Assembly: GCA_009823395.1 (NCBI GenBank)
Contig: CM020517.1
Span: forward strand, 14,152,001 to 14,216,000
DNA length: 64,000 nt
From: Thamnaconus septentrionalis
Taxonomy: Eukaryota; Chordata; Actinopteri; Tetraodontiformes; Monacanthidae
Direction: 5' to 3'
Notes under the pieces: generated by a model
What the model saw: only the letters and a program-made list of their open reading frames with translations
What the model was told of the DNA's origin: nothing
Databases searched by the model: none
Program-made: the position numbers and the translations under genes
Shown here: piece after piece, positions 45,771 through 60,670 of the stretch
How the letters are laid out: each line of letters begins with the position of its first letter
How positions within the stretch are numbered: position 1 is the stretch's first letter

Positions 45771-47713
45771 CTGCCTGCCTGCTGCGGGATGTCTCCTTTC
45801 TAGCGCCTCCTCGATCAAGCTGTTTGTTTCCTCTAAATGTGGACACTAATGTGTTCTGCAGTTTTGGGAAAAGTGAACAGGGAAAAAAAAGATGCGCTCT
45901 GCCAGACGGAGAACTCTGCTGAAACCAGGCGTCCGTTTAATTCATCCTGGTTCGGGGCCAGCGGAAGCTCGGCGAGTCCAAGGCTCGCCGGGAAGGCAGC
46001 TCTGTGTTTCAACAAAGTCGCGCACATGTCCGCCGCATTCGCTTGATTGGTTTCATCTTTGTGGGCCTGCTGCCCTGGTGATCATTTCCTGAAATCACAC
46101 TTCTGGGTGTGTTTTGTGGATTGTTTCCTGAGCTCTGCTGCAGGGAGCCTTAGAGGTCTGACCTTTGCATCGCTCATCCACCTTCCCGACATCAACAAAA
46201 AGCATTTTAAACTGCCCTTAAAGGGATCCAGCTACTTTTTGAATGAATAGGTGGGCGACATGAAAGCGGTTAAGTTGTAACAGAAGCTAGAAGCTACGGT
46301 TCCAAACTGCTGCGAGCAAGCCACCACAAATTGTAATAAATAATATATGAAAGTAATAATCGTGCTCAAGAAGTTAGCATTGATGTGGCGGCAGCAGCGT
46401 TGTACGAACCTGACTGGATGTTTTTTTTTACTTTAAAAGCAGAAAAGAGGATGGTACTTAAGTCAGTTTTAGTTGACGTTTAGCTCAATACTGCTGCCCA
46501 TGGTGTGGCCATGTGTGGCTAACATTTGCATCAAAATGCCCAAATTGTAGTACCTGGTTAAAGTTGCTAGTAACAACTACTGCTGCTGCTGCTGCTCCTG
46601 CTGCTGCTACTGCTACTGCTACTGACATTACTCAGCAAAATAAATCCAGAGGATTAAAGGAAAACTGTTAAGCTGAAGTCCTGCGTAGTAGCATTAGCAT
46701 TCAGTACAACAACTTGCTAAGGTTTGGTACATTAGCACAATTCATTTCATTTATTATCTTTCAAAATATCACTTTTAAGTGCATTTTCTTTTTTAATTTA
46801 CAAATGATTAAAACTGCCCAGCACATGGAAATCCTCTTCAGCGAGTAACTCAACAGTGTTTGCAGAAACTGGAGAACGATGACTGACTGCTGGGAAGAGA
46901 TAAAACAATCCCAGGATGCTCTCACGTTTCACAGGTCTCTGTTGTTCTGCTGCTCTGCGTTTCGCTTCAGATTTTCCTACAGCAAAGACATCGATTGTCT
47001 TTTAATCATGATCCATTAGCGATGTTCTAGATTAATTTACCCCAAGCAATGCTAGAACAACGCGTCCGGTGGAACAGAGGCAACCCAAGGAGCCCATAAC
47101 AGATTCCTTTGCTTCTGGCATTGAATTTCATCCTCCTGCCTTCAACAGCCTTGCACACTAAAGGAGGGGGAGGGCTATTGTGCACAGAGGGGAGGCCAGA
47201 CTCTCACCCTATATTGGATGGTAATTACACCTGACAGGTGTGATGGATGCTCTCCCTGTCTTGCACTTTGTCTTCATTGCCTGCCGTTTTTATGAAAAGG
47301 CATCACCCAACCTCTGGGATCAACACCGGGGCGATACATGGTGCCAATTTAGAAGCAGGGCCGGGCATTGGAAAAGAGTTCGTCCCCTTCCCTCGCTGGA
47401 CCCAAGTGGTAATGGCTCACAGGATCGGAACGACAGGATGCGGCTCACTCAAAGTGTGCAGCGTTTAAAAGGCGACATCAATCAGGCCGTGAGAAACTGG
47501 TTGATTGTGATCTATGATGATGTATGTGCCGGTCAAGGACCCAATATTGTGTCCACTGGCAGGGTCGATGTAGGCTAACAAAACGCCCCGAGTCTGTTAG
47601 TACATTTCCATACAGTGTCGAGCGAATTTAAAGCAAACTTTTCAAAATGCACAAACGAAAATGCTTCCGTGAAGTAATTTGATGTGAGTTAACAGTGAAC
47701 TTGCACCATGAGG

Positions 47714-48019
47714 CTTTAGTCCAGGGGTCACCAGCGTGGTGCCCCCGAGGACCACATTAGTAGCCCACAGGCCTGTTTGAAAAGTTGCACAGCTCGTTGA
47801 GCTGCGTCTAAAATTCAGTTTTATCCGACCTTGTTAAGTCATTGCTGATAATTATTGAGAACTCATTAACTTGAAAAGTGTCTTCACATAGATGAGTATC
47901 ATTAATAATAATATCTAACTCAGAGAGTTTGTTATTTCAGGAGAGTCTAGCAAACTGGTAGCCCTTCATATGACTCATAGCTCTTATTGCCAAAAAGGTT
48001 GGTGACTCCTGCTTTAGTC
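47714..48019. mobile_element. Non-autonomous hAT transposon with 8-bp target-site duplication
   Basis: The element (47722-48011, 290 bases) starts CAGGGGTCACCAGCGTGGTG and ends GGTTGGTGACTCCTG, an imperfect terminal inverted repeat of the hAT type. CAAACTGGTAGCCCTTCATA near the right end is typical of an abundant vertebrate hAT family. CTTTAGTC at 47714-47721 is repeated exactly at 48012-48019. There is no transposase frame. Confidence 0.92.
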
Positions 48020-49069
48020 CATGGAGCACGTTGGTCTCCTCATCCGTCCAGACAGATCCGATGGTGCTTACGGCAATGTTTCGTCACTCGTAATGGAAAC
48101 ATCCAAGCATCTCGTTTCCAGAAAAATATTGCAGAATTTGTTCTGGTTCCAAAAAAAAAGACACAACTGTAAGTAAGACATGAGGAGTTGTTTCCAGTGA
48201 TGCTGCGAATGCTTTATGGACACACCAAGTTTTGCGTCATTTGTGATCCAAGAATATCAGTCGACCTGATATTTTTGTCCGTCTCAGTTCCTCTTTCAAA
48301 CCTTCCTCGGACAGCTTTAGCAGCTGCCACATTCACCATGGAAAGAAATGGAGGCGTGCGAGGTCACTTCCTCAAAGGCAATCAGTTTAACCCTTTCTGC
48401 CCCTTTACCCCGAAGACCCCGAGACCGAAATAGAGGCGCAATCTATTCTTGCCCACCATCAGGCCACGTCCCTTTTCCAGGTTATGCAATTGGTGCCAAA
48501 CCAGAGTTGAAAATCAGGCCGAGGCGCCGCCGTGTCATCTTCCTCCCACTGCCGAGCTTTGTGAAAGGACATCCTGACACTGGTCCTCTAGACCTTCATT
48601 TCACTGCCCGTCTCTCCCCGAAGACCAGCCTCCACCATCCCTCCTCGTGCACCGTTAACAGCCCCGCATTCGAAGGGAGCAAAGGTCAGCTGTTACTCTC
48701 CCGCTGGGACGAAGGCGGGGCCTGGATTGCCACCCGCCAGACCTTTTATAATCGCTCCTTCCACAGCGTTGCCGCAGTGAGAGAGGGCTAATTAGTGCAG
48801 AGGCATCGCGAGACCTAAAACAGCTTTTGCTGTATTAATTAAAGCATTGTAAAGGATGACTCGCTGTGTTGGAGTGTTCCCTCTTTTTTGTCCTTTGTTT
48901 TGTTCTGTTAAACGAGAACAATGTAGCATGTATAATTGCGCAGTGCATAAGCCTTAACTTGGAATGCAGAGAGAAACGAGCCTCATCTGTGGCGGGTAAA
49001 CAAGGAAACGCAAACAGCTTGTCTAAAGCTGTGTGATTACACGTTTTTTCTGTAATCCTTTTAAACAAA

Positions 49070-49439
49070 CATTCATTCATTCATTCATTCATCTTCTATG
49101 CCCGCTTATTCCAATTCAGGGTCACGGGGGTCTGCTGGAGCCTATCCCAGCTGTCTTAGGGTGAAGGCAGGGTGACACCCTGGACAACGTCGCCAGTTCA
49201 TTGCAGGGCCACATAGAAACAAAAAAACCATTCACACCTACGGACAATTTAGTATGTTCAATTGACCTCACATGCATGTTTTTGGACTGTGGGAGGAAGC
49301 TGGAGAACCTGGAGAGAACCCATGCAGACACGGGGAGAACATGCAAACTCCACACAGAAAGGTCACAGGCCCGGGCCCCGGAATCGAACCCACGACCTTC
49401 TTGCTGTGAGGCGGCAGCGCTAACCACTGCGCCACCGTG
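49070..49439 (-). mobile_element. Near full-length SINE, antisense to RYR3
   Basis: This is the reverse-strand copy of the family at 5353-5725. It has ATTC repeats on the left (the tail), the whole body, and box B (GGAATCGAACC on the plus strand) and box A close to the right end. It lacks the first few bases of the 5353 copy. I could not identify a clear target-site duplication. Confidence 0.9.
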
Positions 49440-51539
49440 TTTCATGCTTTTTTTTTTTGTTTTGTTTTTTTAAATTTGGCAAACTATTTCTATTATGCAC
49501 ATAGTCTATTTTGAGGTCCCAAAGTAAATAGCAGTAACGCCACAGAGGAGAAACAACAAACCAGGTTAGCAGTGTGATTGAGATTCTCAGCGCGCCACTG
49601 CAATCTTCTCTGGGAATTCAACATCAAAACGTTTTCTCACTCCGGCGTCAGCGTCAAACCTGGCTGAGCTCTTCTCTTTAAGGAAAAAAAAAAAAAAGTG
49701 AGAACAAAAACACTGACATCTACTTTTAACAGACATTTTGCTAAACCTGCCTTTTAAACATTTAGCGAACCGTTTGATCGCTGCCCAGCGTCCAGTTTCC
49801 TCCTCGCCACGTCGAATGGATTCACCTGCCCGCCCTGACACAACATGTGCATTTATCTGGGCATAGACACTTAAAGAGCGCCCCCTTGAGGATACAATGA
49901 CTTGCCTGGGAATTGATCTCGGCATGCAAGCAGTGTTTTGCTGGTATACAAAGTTAAGATAGAGTTCTATCAGACCTTAGTAATGAGTAATGTGGGTTAA
50001 ATTATTTTTTTTCACATTGTATTTCTATATTGCAGACAACTGCAGGCTTACAGCTTTTTTTTTTTTTTTAAATATGAATATGAATCTTTTTAGAGTTTAT
50101 ATTCTGGAACTGTCAATTGTTTTTGGCTTCCGACTGATGCTTGGCGTGTGTCACAACTCGTCTCCGCTTGTTTTCAGTGAAGCACGTCGCTGGACTCGCC
50201 TGCAGCACAAACACTTCAGCATGACTCAGATTCAGCGGCCTGATATCTGTGGCCTCGCACGGCAGTGGTGGTCATTTCTGGTCCTCTGCAGATCCATTGT
50301 TTCCTCACCCTGAAAACTGGGTTGCGTGAAGTTTGCAAATGAGGTTAGATTGGGCCGTGTGAACCAGTTTGCGTGGAGTTGAGACACTCAGTAAGGAGGA
50401 CAGGGAGGGTGTTGAGGTTGCTATCATTTATCATCAAGCCGCGCTACCACTTCTCTCATTCTGTCAGTGAATTAACCCCTCCACGCAGTCCTCCTCTTCT
50501 CCAGCTGCTTTTCTGGCCTGCCTTAGGTTTCAAATTTGAAAAACTTTTTTTTTGTTGTTGTTGTTGTTGTTGTTGTTAATCGTCGTCATGGTTTTTCTGG
50601 GCACAGACTGACCCGAGAGCACTTAATCTGTTTCCAAAAGTACCTTTTAATGGGAATCGCCCACTCGATTAAGACCAACTTTGCTCAGCGTGGTAAGAAA
50701 TGCCACAGTCAGCAAAGTTTTATGGGCATCTAATCAGAATATCCCTGTAGATCTGAGGAGCAGCGTTCATTTTTTTTTTTTTTCCAGGCTAAATGTAGAC
50801 ATTATGCTTATGGAGCAGAACATTCACGAACACACTAAATATAAAAGAGCAGTGATGCAGGGCCAGAGCGTTGGCTGCAGGAGCAACGCATGATGATGGA
50901 GGAGAAAGTGACTAAAATGACACAACAACAGCAACAACAACAACAACAACCAACTACAATACCTCAGGATTAACAGTAACGTTAAAAGCAAAATGGAACA
51001 AACTAATTATGCTTATATCACACTTATATCTTCGTATTACACTATTGACCATATATAAAGTAGATACTTATATTTACAGATTTTATGTGTATGCATATAT
51101 TAACCACCGTGCTGCTGCAACAAAATAAGAAGCAATGTTTAAATAAAAGTGTAATAGAGTTGATGCTGAAAATGCTTAAAAACTCAGCAGTAAACTTGAC
51201 TTCTAGCTGATCTAGCTGATGAAAGCCCACTGATCCATGTCTGCAGCAACCCGACCTGCATGATCAGACTGCTGATTATTAGCAAAACTATTATGCTGTG
51301 AGGTTTTAATTTGTGGCCACTGTTGCTTTATAAATGAATTATGTCCTAAATCTTGTTGCTGCGCTGCAGCTGGGGGGTGTTGCCATGTTTGCTTTTTTTG
51401 CTGATGGTGATAAGCAGCTTAATTAAATTCCACCCAGTTCAGATAAATCTTGTTATATTTTTGAAGGCAAACTATCATCACAATCCCATCACTGTTCATT
51501 GCTGTCCTACTTCTGATGTGACCAAAGGGGCCAGTTTTA

Positions 51540-51610
51540 CACTCACTGGCCAATTTGTTAGGTCGACTATGTTACAAGTACCAGATACCTAATAAAGTGG
51601 CCGGTGAGTG
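51540..51610. mobile_element. Very short inverted-repeat element (MITE-like), 71 bp
   Basis: CACTCACTGGCCAATTTGTT then AGGT at the left and ACCTAATAAAGTGGCCGGTG then AGTG at the right are inverted repeats with four mismatches over 24 bases. Similar ends (CACTGGCCACTTTATTAGGT) recur widely in fish genomes. The interior is only about 23 bases. Confidence 0.65.
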
Positions 51611-51829
51611 CATGTATATAAAAGATACACGTCCACTGCTGTGTTGTGCTTTGAGAGATACTATTCTGCAGACCTTGGTTTCAACCATTCGGTATCCAGT
51701 GAGTGTGTGTTCGCCGGTTGCCCTATCAGCTTTAAACATTGACAAAAACAAAGTACTCATTGATGGACTTGACAAGAATAAGTATAAAAACCTTTTTTCT
51801 GAATTGCATCCTCGTCTCTGCCGTTGCAG

Positions 51830-51934
51830 TATGTCCCCCCTGACCTGTGCATCTGCACCTTCGTGCTGGAACAGTCTCTGTCAGTCCGGGCCCTGCAGGA
51901 GATGCTGGCGAAGAGCGGGCAGAACAGCGAGGGG
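51830..51934 (+). CDS. RYR3: Ryanodine receptor 3, exon 3
   Basis: 105 bases, 35 codons, phase 0 at both ends, acceptor CGTTGCAG, donor GTAAGT. Residues 57-91 include [20 protein letters not shown] and [10 protein letters not shown], highly conserved in all ryanodine receptors, within the N-terminal trefoil. Confidence 0.97.
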
Positions 51935-54900
51935 GTAAGTGATGCTAAACACACAGTCCAAACACACACGCTCGCACACAAAGGCAGACAGAGCGAAAAC
52001 CAAGACGTAGCTTGTTCCTAAGCCGTGTCGCGGCCACGTCCCACTTCGTGTGTGTCCGGCTTGGCCAGCCTCGGCTTTAAAGACGCTGCGTGCAGAACAC
52101 TGAACGCCCTCGACTTGCTCAGCCTTGCTAGGAGGATTAATGAGCAAAACGGGCCAATCGCAGCCACACGGGAGCCCTGAGTGCAAAGAGGTCCACACCA
52201 GATATTAATGAGAACACTGGTGTTTCTGCGGCTTGTGCTCAAACACTGTACACACTTCTACTCCCATTATAGAAATCAGCACAACACTTCTATTCCTCAT
52301 TAAAACACCCAACAGGTACACATTGCTACTCTCTGCTTTGTCTTTATCTTCGTTCCCGTGGTTTTCCTCTCTGTGACCGGTGTGTGTTTCTCCCATCTTT
52401 ATCTCTCACTCTGTTTATAATCTCGCTGTCCCACATAATAGACGCGCGGCCCGGATCGATGGGTATGTTCAGCGCTCATATCATCTCTCCTCCTGCTCTC
52501 TCCCCAATGCATGAGCCATGAGTAGTAGATTAGTGACAACACACCTTTCTCTGCCCTGCCACTTCCCCACCGGTGTCCTGGTTTGGCTCGTCTAATAGGA
52601 GAACACTTGGCACACCTATAGGTGATGCAACCACTGAAGTCCATCATAGGGATCTAAAGGACAAAGAACTTTTTGAATGTGAACAGTAAGCCGGTTCACA
52701 AGCACACAAAAATCCAATCAAAATCCGATTTCTGGAGCACACAAACATAACGCCCATAAAACACAGACAGCATAATGCGATTTCCATTATCGGATTCTGA
52801 GAAAATCTAATTAACACACTAAAAATCTTTCCCAAGCACTAAGATGTCTTTGTGCATATATACTCAGTAGTTTCATAATATATAATACATGCCATCTTTT
52901 TTTTTTTTTTTTAATATGCACATGTGCAAACATAAAAATGTTTGCGATGTGAGCAGAAATGAAAAGACAAAGACGGCGCGCAGCAGCGGAACATCATCAC
53001 AGACCAACTCCTGGAGTGAAGACCAGACTAATTTCCTGCTAATTAAAATTGTTTTCAGGTCTGTTAGCTTTTCATCGTTCCGACCGTCGTCATCACCATG
53101 TTTTTAAAAATAACAGGAAGTTTGAGTCTCATGTCACTGTGTACACATGCACTTGGAAATGGATAAGATTATGGACTGAAAACCAGGATTTTCCTTGATT
53201 ATCGCAATTATGGAGCGCATGTAATCACATCCCATTATTACAATTATCCGATTACGCCCAGTTATTGGATTTTTGTGTGCATGTAAACAGGCTGTGTAGT
53301 GAGTGAGAAGATTGTGCCGTGGGGAGCCTTTGTCGGGCTGACACAAGTGTTCAGTGTTGAGTTGCTTCAAGGTTTCTTGCCTCATGAAGCCCTCAAACTC
53401 TCTCTCACTACTGCAGAGCTGTGGAATGGACTGACAGTGTCCTCGTCCCTGGGGCACTGGGACGATATTGATGTGCCACGTGTTTTACTCACACACACAC
53501 TGCTGTGCAGAATGACCTCTCATCCCGCACACTAACCCTGGACTGTGCCCTGTTACATGATATTAGCTGCTTGCTATGAGGCAGAGAAGTGATTTACTGA
53601 CTTTGAATCAGCTGCAGCCAGTTCTCACTTCAATGCAACGTGGCAAATGTTGGCTCTAATCCCCACAGGTCTTCATTTCTACCCTGCTGACATGACTTCT
53701 TGACATACTGTGCTGGCCAAAATGATTAAAATGCCTGACAGAATGGAAAAGCATAATTTAATTTTATAATGTTGATGAAACATTACGATGGTTGTCATGA
53801 TCACCATAGCTATTGCTACCTATTTACCAACCAATTTTAACACAACCGCACAAGTCAATTGGTTTCTAAATGTACATTTTGTACAAAAAACCAAAAACCT
53901 TGTAATGGTGGCCCGTATTCAATGCTTTATGAATCATAATAATGACTTTGCAGACATTCCATTCCTTTAATGGGCATTTTAATGGTCGAATCAACAAAAC
54001 CAGCTGAAACCTTCATGTCAAGTGTTTTAATAATTTGGGACACTGCTGTGAAGTAAATGTTGTAAATGTGACAGCGGACTCTTCCTGCTGCAAAAGGACG
54101 AGGGTCCAAATAATTAGTGACACTTGTGGGCATTTTTCTTTAATGATTCTTAAGTGGCAGGAAATTATGAGCCAGTTAAAAACTGATCCTATATCAACAC
54201 CTTTCTCAAGTCCTGAGATCAACATAATGGAGACAAAAATCTTTTCAAAGGTACAAATCATGGAGGTTATAAAAGATGTGCGTGTGCTGTTAACCCATAT
54301 TCTAGTAATCACATCTTTAAAATGCAAAAATATAGGGAGATGTTCACCAAATAAACAAACAAACATTTCCATGCATATCTAAGCGTGATCTGAGCTGGAT
54401 GTGGAAATGTTGAGATTTATGTGTCCCCATAAGACGAGTTGATCTGATTTACTTCTCAACCACTTCCCACTCAGGAGCCAAGAGGTTTTGATATCTGGGA
54501 TCAGACCTCCTATTTTTCTATTACTGTATTGGTGTCGCTGGTCCTCTTCCTCACATTTATCTGTTTTTTTTCCCCCCGTCATTCTTTGCCTGCACCGAAA
54601 TGCCACTGGAGGAAGCGTCATTAAAGAGGAGGGTGGTGGGGGTGGTGGTGGTGGTGGTGGTGGTAAACATGTCTCAGCCCAGGCTCGGAAATCAATGCGT
54701 CTTTGAACAGATGGGCTTATCAATAGTCTGCGGCTGGGAGCAAATCGGTAGGACGATGGAGGCAGGGTGGGTATGTTGCCCTGTATCCAGGAATTGTGAC
54801 GGTCTGACTGAATTTTCTCGCCGTTCCACAAAAGGAAGCTTCAGCGTTTCACTTTATCTTGGCAAAGCAAGCGCGCACCTGCCAAAGGAGCTGCAGGTCT

Positions 54901-56370
54901 CGCACCGGGTGGTGGTGGCGGTGGCGGTGGCGGGTGGGGAGGTTTGCTGTGTCCCGCTAAATGTCACGCCTTTTAATTCAGGAAGAGAATGTCACAAAGG
55001 GTCAGCAGCTGGACAGTAGATAAAGTGCACGGCCCTACCTCCTCTCTCTCTATTTACTTATTGGATGTTTTGCGAGCGGGCAGGACGCGGCCGCTTTAGA
55101 AGATTATTTTTCCCAGCGCCTCTGAGCCACAGTTTCCATCGGCCCGCTCTCTCTGTCCCTGCGAGGCGGGGGCTCAGCTCCAGCCGAGGTGTGAGGCGCG
55201 ACGGAGGGCAGGTGCAGTTTATTTGGTCGGTGGTGATTACATCTGGATGTGGCGAGGCGCATTGAGCTCAATACCTGAGAGGAGGCTGCGAGTGGCGACA
55301 ACGCAGGGGCGGGATTTAAGGAAGCCTGCCTTGACAGCACGCTTTGTATTTAGGACACTCTTCTTAAATACCACAAGATGGGAGCTAACTAGGAGCAAGA
55401 CCCTTGTCTCTATGTGTATAGCTATATGTATGAGAACTGTTCTAAGGGTAGGAAAACCAAATTACTTTTATTGTACTGCGAGTTTACGCTTTTATTAATG
55501 TATTTATGGGGAGCATGTTAAGCTTTTAACAGTATAAAAATCATAAATCATGCCAAATTTTTACACGCTGGACCTTTAAGTCCACGTTTGACGGCTGAGG
55601 CCGTCGTCTGGGTCCGGTGCCGGTGGCATTGCCGTGTGAAATGCCAAAGAATGCTCCGCTCAGTTACCTCTCCCCTCCCCCCACTGGACAAATAATGTCT
55701 TTTTGACGAACACACGCGGCCCGAGGATTTGGTTCACCTGTTCCAAGGCAGGTGGTGAGCGGCGAGGCTCGGATGAGTGACTGCTCCTTTCTGAATAATG
55801 ACCCTCTCTCTTACCTTAATGCTTCCAAGAGGCTCATACGGAAGGTGAGTTTGGAAAAAAACAACAACGAAAAATCAACAAGAATCAACACCCGACGCGC
55901 TCCCTTACCCCCGTCTGCCTCTCCACCAGTAGAGTTGTCATCAGTTCCCCCCTCCTGCATCTCTACCCACTCCCACTAGTCCCGCAGTCGCTGGTGTTGA
56001 CGTTACATTGGGGACTTTACGGTGGAGCAGAGTTGCATCCTCCCCATCCTCCTCTGGGAGGATGACCCTGTATCCTACTCGCTTGCGGATACTGTGCAGA
56101 AAAAAAGTCTTCTGTGGCAAAGGTTGATTGCATGACCTTATAGACAAGTTGGGGTTGGCAAAGCCAACCCCCCCAGGAGATGTGTGCCCCCCTTCACCCT
56201 CAAGCCAGGGGTCATCCCTGCCATAGCGGAGGCCCTGAGGTCGACGCTCGATACCAGAGGTCGGAAGCAGATTGAAAGTGGTTGCAGAACGACCTCCGGG
56301 ACCGGCGTGTGTTTGGGGGCGCCGGCGTCAACATGTTGTAACTGTCGCCCGTCCTGTGCTCCCCCTGCAG
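51935..56370 (+). other. RYR3: RYR3 intron 3
   Basis: The intron is 4.4 kb. It contains a GGT microsatellite at about 54629-54663, a possible decayed transposon at about 53708-54052, a possible MITE end near 55558-55578, and a small hairpin at 56151-56171. RYR2 has extra residues (EKWKFMMKT) at this point; I saw no equivalent exon here. Confidence 0.7.
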
Positions 56371-56445
56371 GCGGCGCAGAGCGGCGGACACAAGACCCTG
56401 CTGTACGGACACGCCATCCTCCTGCGGCATTCCTTTAGCTCCATG
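56371..56445 (+). CDS. RYR3: Ryanodine receptor 3, exon 4
   Basis: 75 bases, 25 codons, phase 0, acceptor CCCCCTGCAG, donor GTAAGA. Residues 92-116 include GGHKTLLYGHAILLRHSFSS, a hallmark ryanodine receptor segment in the first MIR-like region. Confidence 0.97.
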
Positions 56446-57177
56446 GTAAGAGGCGGCGGCGCTGGACTGCAGCCGTTCACCAGGCTTCTCGTCAGCTCAG
56501 TCTCTCATCGACTCTTAGAAGAGACTTATAACTCTTATAAGAATCAAATCCTCTACAAATCTGCAGTTCTACGTACAGTTTCAATAGCTGCGTTTCCATC
56601 ACCCCGAGAATTGCGCCTCTAAGACACAAAAAGAGAAGAAGAATTATTTTGTAAAAATCTGCAATCTGGGTGGTGGAAACACTTTCTCCTTACAACTTGT
56701 GATGAAGCTAACATTGAAGGCATATAACAGCTGTAACAAATAGGTTTAATGATAGCTAATACCCACTGAACCAACAGGAGATGAATGCTCCGCCTCTACA
56801 TTTCTCACTCTTATGTTCTGAACCTATTTTCGGGGCGAGCACATAGGTTTTTATGCCTCCCACTCCCCCTGTTTTTTTACAGCCATATTATCGGATGTTT
56901 TCTTTGCAAAGACTTACTGACAAAATTCAGTACGTTTATCAGCTACAACCGCTCGATGGAAGCGTTTTTTGACGAAAAACTTTCTAAAGAATGGCTCCAC
57001 ATAAAGACGGAGGGCAGTGCAACTGGTGTCGCTGCAGCCTCAGCCCCCGATCAGCAGGGCTTAAACATCAGAGACGTCCAGCCACCGTGACAATCTGGCG
57101 AGCCGCATCGCGGGAGCGAGCTCCTCGGCGGCGTGGAGTGTGTGACAGGTGTCCCTCTTGTGTCGCTCACCACACAG
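56446..57177 (+). other. RYR3: RYR3 intron 4
   Basis: 732 bases with no recognisable element. Confidence 0.8.
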
Positions 57178-57256
57178 TACCTGGCCTGTTTGAAGACTTC
57201 AAGGTCGCAGACGGATAAGCTCTCCTTTGATGTTGGGTTGCAGGAGGATTCCACAG
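57178..57256 (+). CDS. RYR3: Ryanodine receptor 3, exon 5
   Basis: 79 bases, acceptor CCACACAG, donor GTAATG, exit phase 1. Residues 117-142 include [20 protein letters not shown], then LQEDST. The last G begins the glycine codon finished by exon 6. Confidence 0.97.
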
Positions 57257-59256
<2,000 letters not shown>

Positions 59257-59356
59257 CACTTATCCATCTCCAATGGCAACATCCAGGTGGATGCTTCCTT
59301 CATGCAAACGCTGTGGAACGTTCATCCAATCTGCTCCGGTAGCAACGTAGAGGAAG
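59257..59356 (+). CDS. RYR3: Ryanodine receptor 3, exon 7
   Basis: 100 bases, acceptor TCCTCGCAG, donor GTAAAG, exit phase 1. Residues 181-213 include [20 protein letters not shown] and [13 protein letters not shown]. This segment discriminates paralogues and matches RYR3; RYR2 has YGNGSLHVDAAFQQTLW. Confidence 0.97.
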
Positions 59357-59783
59357 GTAAAGGTTTCCAATGTCCAATCAAATTATTTTCCCCATCTTTT
59401 GTTTTGCACCTGTACAAAAGTACATTATCCAAATGGGAGCAATACATTTTTTTTTTTTTTTTTTAATAAATCATGTGTCAGATGAGTTGATTATTGTCCC
59501 ATGCTTATTTGAATGTATCGTTCATTCTAAGACTTTTCTCTGTTTTGCCATTTGACACATTTTACTACTTAAAACTCCAATGATCATGCAAGATTATGCT
59601 AAAAATTCTGATTTGTTTTTTTGCCGGGTCGAATTTAAAGCTCTGATTTTTATCTCTGGCTGTTGGGAAAACACACCATTGTCACCCCAACCACTAAAAC
59701 CACCAAGTAATCAAGACGATTTCACCGCTTCTGTAATAGTCTACTATAATCTAAATCTTCTCCTCTCCTTCCCTCTCCAACAG
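59357..59783 (+). other. RYR3: RYR3 intron 7
   Basis: 427 bases, AT-rich with a T-run near 59448-59464. Nothing else was recognised. Confidence 0.8.
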
Positions 59784-59877
59784 GCTACCTCTTGGGTGGC
59801 CATGTGATGCGGCTGTTCCACGGGCACGACGAGGTGGTGGCCATCCCGGGCTCCGACCAGAGCGAGGAGCAGCAGAG
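59784..59877 (+). CDS. RYR3: Ryanodine receptor 3, exon 8
   Basis: 94 bases, acceptor TCCAACAG, donor GTGAGG, exit phase 2. Residues 214-244 include GYLLGGHVMRLFHGHDEVVA, then IPGSDQSEEQQ. The YLLGGHV.RLFHGHDE motif matches RYR3 rather than its paralogues. It starts domain B of the N-terminal region. The SDQSEEQQ loop is variable. Confidence 0.96.
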
Positions 59878-60595
59878 GTGAGGCCAACCTTTTCAGATTT
59901 GCGTCCGAGAAGAAGCGCCTGCCGGGTTATTTCTGTCTGCCGTGGTGCGGCTGCTCGCCGTGAACAAAGATAAGAGCAGGTGCAGAAACTGGGCTTGAAA
60001 TGGGCCTCCAGTTCAGGCTGCGGGTGAAGGTTCCAGGAGACATGTTGACCTCCTGGGGCACACACACACACACACACAGACGCAGATCTATTTTTAGAAC
60101 CCGGCAAATGAGGGGGCCAGGATTATATAAATTGCAGCTTTAGTTGTTCTCCTGCTCTCCAGCAGACAGACAGATGAGGCTTTTCAAAGGTCTCACCGTT
60201 CTTCTGGGCCAAAGCGAACACGGTCCGGGCTCTCGCCCCCGGGGCCGATGACTGATTTCTTTATCTGATCGCCCAGTCACCCGTATCTCTCATAGACAGT
60301 TTAGCTGTGGGTTATCGGCGGCGCTTGTCTCCTCTTTGAGGGATGCGATGCCGTCGTCACAGGAGTACATGGAGAGCTTATGAGTCAGCGCGTGTTTACT
60401 TAAAAAAAAAAAAAGTCTGGATTTCTTCCCGATGAAAATCGCTGTGACAAATGGAGGACCGGTGCTCTTGTGAGTCAGGGAGAACGACCTTGACAGCAGC
60501 AGCAGCAGCAGCATCCTCACCAGTAGCGATGGCGGCTAGACGTCTAATGTGTCTGCAGACAGGCCACCTACTCATGCTTGTCTGGCCTCCCCCAG
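59878..60595 (+). other. RYR3: RYR3 intron 8
   Basis: 718 bases with a short CA run (about 60059-60079) and an AGC run (about 60497-60512). No gene was recognised. Confidence 0.8.
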
Positions 60596-60670
60596 GATAG
60601 TCAACTATGAGACGGGTAAAGCCGGCGCCAAGGCCAGGTCCTTGTGGAGACTGGAGCCGCTCCGAATCAG
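60596..60670 (+). CDS. RYR3: Ryanodine receptor 3, exon 9
   Basis: 75 bases, acceptor CCTCCCCCAG, donor GTGGGT, entering and leaving in phase 2. Residues 245-269 include IVNYETGKAGAKARSLWRLE and PLRI; ARSLWR.EPLRI is the conserved MIR-domain core. Confidence 0.95.

Larger units (their letters stand above)
45676..51829 (+). other. RYR3: RYR3 intron 2
   Basis: This 6.15 kb intron holds a CA microsatellite, GCT repeats near 46580-46625, a hAT element, a reverse-strand SINE, TTG and CAA trinucleotide tracts (about 50552-50578 and 50922-50950), and a short inverted-repeat element at 51540-51610. No exon was recognised. Confidence 0.75.

Noticed and set aside
48348..48791. 147-codon plus-strand frame in RYR3 intron 2
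   Set aside because: No domain, no phase-compatible splice sites with RYR3 exons, and the exon 2 to exon 3 junction is already in frame.
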